Below, piece after piece: positions 59,816-64,000 of a stretch of DNA of 64,000 bases; position 1 is the first letter of the stretch; each line of letters opens with the position of its first letter. A program made the translations under genes and the position numbers. The notes beneath the pieces were generated by a model. That model saw nothing but the letters and a program-made list of their open reading frames with translations. It did not search any database and was not told the DNA's origin. Origin of the DNA: Actinoplanes philippinensis (GTDB lineage: Bacteria > Actinomycetota > Actinomycetes > Mycobacteriales > Micromonosporaceae); NCBI RefSeq assembly GCF_900113015.1, contig NZ_FONV01000004.1:644590-708589 (forward strand), written 5' to 3'.

Positions 59816-60421
59816 ATGGGCGAGCCGACGTGGGCCGCAGCCGGAGCGCCGACTACTGTGCGGAACGTGCCGATGCAGCTGACCCCGCGCGGGCGAGAGA
59901 TCGTCGACGCCGCCCGGGATCTGCTCGACCGGGAAGGCCCCGACGCGCTCACCATGCGCCGGCTCGCCGAGTCGCTCGGGATCCGGGCGCCCTCGCTCTA
60001 CAAGCACCTGCCGGACAAGGACGCCCTGGAAGCCGCCGTGATCTCGCTCGCCTTCGAGGAGTTCGGCGACGCCCTCGCCGCGGCCACCGAGCACGCCGAC
60101 GACCGGCTCTGGGCCCTGGCCGTCGCCTACCGCGGGTTCGCGCTCGACCACCCCCATCTGTACCGGCTGATGACCGGGCGGCCGCTACGCCGTGATCTGC
60201 TCGCACCGGGCAGCGAGCAGCGCGGCTCCCGAGCACTCGACGACGCTACCGGCGGCGACGCCGACCTCGGCCGCGCGCTCTGGGCGTTCGCGCACGGCAT
60301 GACGGTCCTGGAGCTCGACGACCGGTTCCCGCGATCGGCCGATCTGGACGCGGCATGGCGGCGCGGCGTCGACAGTTTCCGGGCCGGCGTCGCACGGCCG
60401 CGAACCGGGGAGCGATCCTGA
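59816..60421 (+). CDS. TetR-family regulator with WHG-type C-terminal domain
   Basis: The 201-residue protein starts at ATG 59816, six bases after AAGGG; an internal start at 59873 is possible. The helix-turn-helix (about 25-70) is REIVDAARDLLDREGPDALTMRRLAESLGIRAPSLYKHLPDKDAL, and the ligand domain has LWALAVAYRGFALDHPHLYRLMTGRP and ALWAFAHGMTVLELDDRFP, as in WHG-type TetR proteins. It overlaps the MFS exporter gene by CTGA and probably represses its own operon and the divergent DUF4260 gene. Confidence 0.92.
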   Translation: MGEPTWAAAGAPTTVRNVPMQLTPRGREIVDAARDLLDREGPDALTMRRLAESLGIRAPSLYKHLPDKDALEAAVISLAFEEFGDALAAATEHADDRLWALAVAYRGFALDHPHLYRLMTGRPLRRDLLAPGSEQRGSRALDDATGGDADLGRALWAFAHGMTVLELDDRFPRSADLDAAWRRGVDSFRAGVARPRTGERS

Positions 60422-61632
60422 CGTCACCACCCCGGCGGCCCGCCCTGATCGCCCTGATCCTGGTGATGGGGGTCGGCCCGTTCGCCACCGACACGTACCT
60501 CGCCGCCCTGCCCGAGCTGCAGCGCTCGCTGCACGCGAGCGCGACGGTGGCCCAGCTGACCCTGACCACGTTCATCGTCGGCCTGGCCGCCGGCCAGTTC
60601 CTGATCGGACCGGCCAGCGACGCGTACGGCCGTCGCCGCCTGCTGATCGCCTGCAGTGTCGCGTTCGCCGTGCTGTCCGCGGTGTGCGGGCTCAGCCCCG
60701 ACGGCGCGGTGCTGGTCGCGGCCCGGCTCGTGCAGGGCGTCGTCGCCGGTGGCGGGGTGGCGCTCGGCCGGGCCGTCGTCACCGACACGCACGCCGGTGA
60801 CCGGGCCGCGGCGACGTTCGGCCTGATCTCGTCGTTCACGTTCCTGGGGCCGATCATCGCGCCGGCCGCGGGCGGAGCGATCCTGGCGTACGGCACGTGG
60901 CGCACCGTCTTCGCCGCCCTCACGTTGCTCGGCATGCTCATGGCCGTCGCCGTCACACTCGGCGTGCCGGAGACCCTGCCGCCGGCGCGACGTCATCCGG
61001 CCGGGCTGCGCGCCCTCGGCGTCCGGATGGCGGGCCTGCTGCGCGACTGGGGCTTCATGCGGCATGTGGTGCTGCAGTGCCTGGCCGGGGCCGGGTTCTT
61101 CACCTACATCGGCGGGTCCGCGTTCGTGCTCCGCTCGGTGTACGGCATCAGCGCCACCCGGTACACCGTCGTCTTCGCCACCAACGCCGCCGCGATGGCC
61201 GTGTTCAGCCTGCTCTTCCGGCTCCTGGTGGTCCGGGCCGGCGCGGCCCGGCTGCGGGCGATCGGTATCACCGTGTCCACGGCCGGCGCCGCCGGGCTTC
61301 CGGTGGTCGCGCTGGCCGGACCGCACAGCGTGCCCCTGGGCGTACCGTGGGCGCTGCTCTGTGCTGTGGTCGGCGGCATGGGTTTCGCCATCCCGGCAGC
61401 GACCGCTCTCGCCCAGGAGGCCGGGCGGCACTCGGCCGGCACCGCCTCTGCGCTGCAGGGCGGCCTGACCTTCCTGGCCGGCGCCGTGGCCACACCGCTG
61501 ACCGGCGTCTTCGGCTACGACACGCTGCTCCCGATGGCCGTGACGATGAGCATCCTGTACGCCGCCGCCTTCGTCCTGATGTGCGTCATGACCGACCGCT
61601 CCCCCAGGCGCGCCAAGACCCTGACCAGCTGA
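60418..61632 (+). CDS. Bcr/CflA-type MFS drug exporter, probable CTG start
   Basis: The 404-residue protein has about twelve helices. It shows the Bcr/CflA signatures FATDTYLAALPELQRSL, QFLIGPASDAYGRRRLL (motif A), ARLVQGVVAGGGVALGRAVVTDT and LGPIIAPAAGGAIL (motif C-like). The expected N-terminus TSPPRRPALIALILVMG follows CTG at 60418. That CTG overlaps the tetR-type stop (CTGA) and lies five bases after GGGGAG; no ATG or GTG is available there. An in-frame ATG at 60355 lies within the preceding gene, and a later one at 60465 would cut the first helix. The role is probably drug or metabolite efflux under the TetR protein. Confidence 0.88.
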   Translation: MTSPPRRPALIALILVMGVGPFATDTYLAALPELQRSLHASATVAQLTLTTFIVGLAAGQFLIGPASDAYGRRRLLIACSVAFAVLSAVCGLSPDGAVLVAARLVQGVVAGGGVALGRAVVTDTHAGDRAAATFGLISSFTFLGPIIAPAAGGAILAYGTWRTVFAALTLLGMLMAVAVTLGVPETLPPARRHPAGLRALGVRMAGLLRDWGFMRHVVLQCLAGAGFFTYIGGSAFVLRSVYGISATRYTVVFATNAAAMAVFSLLFRLLVVRAGAARLRAIGITVSTAGAAGLPVVALAGPHSVPLGVPWALLCAVVGGMGFAIPAATALAQEAGRHSAGTASALQGGLTFLAGAVATPLTGVFGYDTLLPMAVTMSILYAAAFVLMCVMTDRSPRRAKTLTS

Positions 61633-62106
61633 GTCCCGGATCCCGCGGTTCGGGACCCCTCGCTCGATCGACCGCATCGCACTGGAGTACCGAGCCCAAC
61701 CCACCGCCCTGAACCACCCAGCCGGGCCCACTGCCTTGGACCGCCCGCCGAGCCCACCGCGTCGGCCGAAGCGACTCGCGCCCTCGACCGCCCAGCGAAG
61801 CCCTTGCCATCCCCTGAGCAAAGCGGCTCGCGCCCTCGACAGCCCAGCCGATCCTGCCGTGGACGAAGCGACTCGCACCCCCGACCGCCCAGCCGACCCC
61901 GCCACCCGCCGCGGACAAAGCGGCTCACGCCCGGCCGAGCCCACCGCTGTGGGCCGAGCGGCAGCGCCCCGCCCCCTGCCCCGCAGCCGTCCGGCCTCGG
62001 CGTTCACCCGGCCCGTGACGAGGGGTGCGGTAGCCGGTGCGGGTGGCGGCGGGAGGCCACCCACCCTAGGCCGCGCTCACCCTCTCGCCGCCGCCGCGAA
62101 CCAAGT
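61633..62106. other. Long intergenic region with degenerate tandem repeats
   Basis: No convincing gene is seen. Proline/arginine-rich frames run through on both strands but have no family, start signal or normal codon pattern. The middle carries a degenerate repeat array (61765-61945). Confidence 0.6.
61765..61945. repeat. Four degenerate repeats of about 50 bp
   Basis: The core AAGCGACTCGCG / AAGCGGCTCGCG / AAGCGACTCGCA / AAGCGGCTCACG occurs at 61769, 61820, 61866 and 61918. Each is preceded by GC-rich sequence and followed by a GACCGCCCAGC-like block. The last copy (GGACAAAGCGGCTCACG) closely resembles the 28-bp unit at 28667 (GGACCAAGCGGCTCACC). Confidence 0.65.
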
Positions 62107-62156
62107 GGAGACATCTCCGGATACCGTTGACTAAGCGGAGAGTTCTCCACTACCGT
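62107..62156 (+). promoter_or_regulatory. Promoter and twin GGAGA-NN-TCTCC operators of the SDR gene
   Basis: GGAGA-CA-TCTCC (62107-62118) and GGAGA-GT-TCTCC (62137-62148) lie 30 bases apart. TTGACT (62127-62132) and TACCGT (62151-62156) form a promoter with an 18-base spacer that contains the second site. The palindrome matches the one before the TetR gene at 58678-59211. Confidence 0.65.
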
Positions 62157-62192
62157 GATGTTCACGGGAACGAGAACACCTGGGAGGGTGAC

Positions 62193-63209
62193 GTGGGGAA
62201 CGTCTTGGTTACCGGCGGTTCGGGATACATCGGCGCGTGGTGCACATTGGCTCTGCTCGAAGCCGGCCACTCCGTTCGTACCACCGTGCGTGACCTGGCC
62301 CGCGAGCCGCACGTCCGGGACATGCTCCGCCGCGGCGGCGCGGAGCCCGGCGACGCTCTGCGGGTGGTGCGGGCCGACCTGCAGGAGGACGAGGGCTGGC
62401 GGGAGGCGGTCGACGGCTGCGATCACGTGCTGCACGTCGCCTCGCCCACCCTGACCCGGGTGCCGCGCGACGACGACGAGATGGTCCGGCCCGCCGTCGA
62501 CGGCACTCTCCGGGTGCTGCGCGCGGCCCGCGACGCAGGCGTCCGACGAGTGGTGCTGACCTCGGCGATCGGCGCGATCGCCTACGGGCACGACCGGCGC
62601 CACACCCCGTTCACCGAGCAGGACTGGACGAACGTGGACGCCGACATCGCTCCGTACCAGAAATCGAAGACCCTGGCCGAACGCGCCGCCTGGGATTTCA
62701 TCGGCAGCGAGGGCGACGGCCTGGAACTGGCCACGGTCAACCCGACCGGTGTGCTCGGCCCGGTCCTCGGCCCGGATTACTCACCGTCGCTCGGCTCCAT
62801 CGCCGGGATGCTCGACGGCTCGGTGCCGGCGTCGCTGCCGTTCGCGACCGGCTACGTCGACGTCCGCGACGTGGCGGCCCTGCATCTGCTCGCGATGACC
62901 GAGCCGGCCGCCGCCGGTGAACGGTTCATCGCGACGGCCGGTCACAGCCTCTGGATGCGCGAGGTCGCGGCCGTGCTGCGGGAGCGGCTCGGCGACCGGG
63001 CGGCCAAGGTCCCGACACGCGAGATGCCGGTGCTGGTCGCCCGGGGACTCGCCCGGGTCAACCCGCAGGTGCGCAACCTGCGGGCCATCATCGGCCGCAA
63101 CCTGGACGCGACCGCCGCCAAGGCGGAGCGCCTGCTCGGCTGGAAGGCCCGGCCGATCGAGGACACCATCGTCGAGACGGCCGAGAGCCTGCTCGCCCTG
63201 CCGAGGTGA
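62193..63209 (+). CDS. NAD(P)-dependent epimerase/dihydroflavonol-4-reductase-like protein
   Basis: The 338-residue extended SDR starts at GTG 62193 after GGGAGG. It has the Rossmann motif VLVTGGSGYIGAW, ADLQEDEGW, HVASPT, the catalytic Tyr/Lys in YQKSK (YxxxK), and NPTGVLGP. The dihydroflavonol-reductase subgroup reduces carbonyls of diverse aldehydes or ketones; the substrate is unknown. The in-frame ATG at 62127 overlaps the promoter and was rejected. It is probably repressed by the TetR protein encoded at 58678-59211. Confidence 0.9.
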   Translation: MGNVLVTGGSGYIGAWCTLALLEAGHSVRTTVRDLAREPHVRDMLRRGGAEPGDALRVVRADLQEDEGWREAVDGCDHVLHVASPTLTRVPRDDDEMVRPAVDGTLRVLRAARDAGVRRVVLTSAIGAIAYGHDRRHTPFTEQDWTNVDADIAPYQKSKTLAERAAWDFIGSEGDGLELATVNPTGVLGPVLGPDYSPSLGSIAGMLDGSVPASLPFATGYVDVRDVAALHLLAMTEPAAAGERFIATAGHSLWMREVAAVLRERLGDRAAKVPTREMPVLVARGLARVNPQVRNLRAIIGRNLDATAAKAERLLGWKARPIEDTIVETAESLLALPR

Positions 63210-63212
63210 CTC

Positions 63213-63716
63213 TCAGCTGGTACGGCGTGGCAGTTTCCAGTCCGGCCGGGGGAAGTGGCAGGTGTACCCGTTCGGAATCCGCTCCAGGTAGTCCTGGTGC
63301 TCCGGCTCGGCCTCCCAGAACGGCCCGAGCGCGGTGACCTCGGTGACGACCTTGCCAGGCCACAGCCCCGACGCGTCCACGTCGGCGATGGTGTCCTCGG
63401 CGACGCGTTTCTGCTCGTCACCGTCGTAGAAGATCGCCGACCGGTAGCTGTCGCCGATGTCGTTGCCCTGCCGGTTCAGCGTGGTCGGGTCGTGGATCTG
63501 GAAGAAGAACTCCAGCACATCCCGGTACGACGTGACGGCCGGATCGAAGATGATCTCGATGGCCTCCGCGTGGCCGGCGTGGTTGCGGTAGGTCGCGTTC
63601 TCGACGTGGCCGCCGGTGTAGCCGACCCGTGTCGACAGGACACCGGGCCGCTTGCGGATCAGGTCCTGCATCCCCCAGAAACAGCCACCGGCCAGAACCG
63701 CCTTCTCCGAAGCCAT
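63213..63716 (-). CDS. msrA: Peptide-methionine (S)-S-oxide reductase MsrA
   Basis: The 167-residue protein starts at ATG 63716 after GAGAGGGG. It carries the catalytic [12 protein letters not shown] motif, [53 protein letters not shown] and a short C-terminus without the usual second Cys. It is therefore a one-cysteine form that needs an outside reductant such as mycoredoxin or thioredoxin. It repairs methionine-S-sulfoxide in proteins. It is convergent with the SDR gene (3-base gap). Confidence 0.95.
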   Translation of the reverse strand: MASEKAVLAGGCFWGMQDLIRKRPGVLSTRVGYTGGHVENATYRNHAGHAEAIEIIFDPAVTSYRDVLEFFFQIHDPTTLNRQGNDIGDSYRSAIFYDGDEQKRVAEDTIADVDASGLWPGKVVTEVTALGPFWEAEPEHQDYLERIPNGYTCHFPRPDWKLPRRTS

Positions 63717-63776
63717 CGCGCACCCCTCTCGTCGTCGTGCCCGTCCAGCATGCCCGATCGAGGTACGGCCGACGAA

Positions 63777-63809
63777 CCGAGCCGCCACCCGGTGGGGGTG
63801 GCGGCTCGG
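63777..63809. terminator. Terminator of the last, partly visible gene
   Basis: A 13-bp perfect stem (CGAGCCGCCACC with GGTGGCGGCTCG plus one outer pair) encloses a 7-base loop, immediately after the stop of the leftward gene that enters from the right edge. Confidence 0.7.
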
Positions 63810-63814
63810 ACGGG

Positions 63815-64000
63815 TCAGCTCAGCTTGACGTTGAAGATCGGGTTCGCGGCCAGCCTCTTGAATGCCGCGAGGCTCGCCGGGGTGCTGTCGATGCTGATGT
63901 CACGATCACCCTGGTTGTCACGCTTGGTGTCGAAGTGCACGATCGCCTTGATCGCCGGACGCTTACGCAACTCCGGCACCACACTGTCGTACACCGCCGA
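63815..64000 (-). CDS. C-terminal end of a probable GH26-like glycosidase (truncated by window)
   Basis: The frame is open to the right edge and ends at TGA 63815-63817. The visible 61 residues include [40 protein letters not shown] and the end IFNVKLS. The pattern of a late beta-strand with HFDT followed by S-LAAF-RLA matches the C-terminus of actinobacterial GH26-type (mannanase-like) enzymes as I remember them. The assignment is tentative because the catalytic region is outside the window. Confidence 0.5.
   Translation of the reverse strand, partial: SAVYDSVVPELRKRPAIKAIVHFDTKRDNQGDRDISIDSTPASLAAFKRLAANPIFNVKLS

Noticed and set aside
61736..62134. Pro/Arg/Ala-rich ORFs over the repeat array
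   Set aside because: They arise from the GC-rich repeats; no start signal and no family.
62127..62192. ATG-initiated extension of the SDR gene
   Set aside because: It lies in the promoter/operator region; the Rossmann motif begins right after GTG 62193, which has a ribosome site.
1..64000. tRNA, rRNA, insertion sequence, prophage or integrative element
   Set aside because: I saw no cloverleaf-type CCA-ended sequence, rRNA motif, transposase, integrase or flanking direct repeats.

Overview
The window is very GC-rich DNA with strong actinobacterial codon bias, GGAGG-type ribosome sites mixed with apparently leaderless genes, and a mycothiol-type DinB-like protein. It holds many secreted plant-polysaccharide hydrolases carrying CBM2 or ricin-type modules, and TetR, PadR, IclR, MarR and GntR regulators. 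This fits a saprophytic filamentous actinomycete; an Actinoplanes/Micromonosporaceae-like genome is my best guess, by inference only. No rRNA, tRNA, CRISPR array, phage or insertion sequence was seen.

Layout. 1-2.3 kb: the end of a secreted clan-A glycosidase and a GH6 cellulase whose promoter carries a perfect CebR-type box. 2.3-5.0 kb: an unusual PPOX-like/ferredoxin-reductase/2Fe-2S fusion divergent from a TetR gene. 5.1-14.9 kb: one leftward eight-gene unit, which is the most interesting part. In order of transcription it holds a radical SAM enzyme, a class III lanthipeptide synthetase (LanKC), a 31-codon precursor peptide, two ABC exporter half-transporters, a 167-residue protein of unknown function, and a histidine kinase/response regulator pair. 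The genes are joined by stop/start overlaps or short gaps. 15-20 kb: a DUF309 protein, a membrane-anchored NodB deacetylase with a repeat-rich cytoplasmic tail, a lone MraY homologue, a small membrane protein and a mycothiol-dependent-type enzyme. 20.3-24 kb: a PadR-controlled MacB-type ABC/FtsX exporter. 24.8-28.7 kb: two aldehyde dehydrogenases around an IclR regulator. 28.7-30.6 kb: tandem terminator-like repeats, a MarR/metallo-beta-lactamase divergon and small ORFs. 31.1-34.3 kb: a GH62-GH30 arabinoxylan operon with a CebR-like box in its promoter. 34.5-39.5 kb: a GGDEF protein and a set of membrane and solute-binding genes. 40-47.5 kb: phospholipase D, PadR plus a membrane protein, an M16-like peptidase and a secreted M28 aminopeptidase. 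47.6-56 kb: GH9 (third CebR-like box), GH92, GH16-ricin and small secreted or membrane proteins. 56.1-58.1 kb: a GntR regulator and a frameshifted P450. 58.2-64 kb: STAS, two TetR genes, a Bcr-type MFS exporter, an SDR reductase, MsrA and the end of a probable GH26 enzyme.

How the genes fit together. The hydrolases form a scattered biomass-degradation set. Three CebR-type palindromes suggest that GH6, GH62-GH30 and GH9 answer to one cello-oligosaccharide repressor encoded elsewhere. Many local switches can be read as regulator plus operator pairs. One palindrome (GGAGA-NN-TCTCC) occurs in front of a TetR gene and twice in front of an SDR gene 3 kb away, which suggests a remote target.
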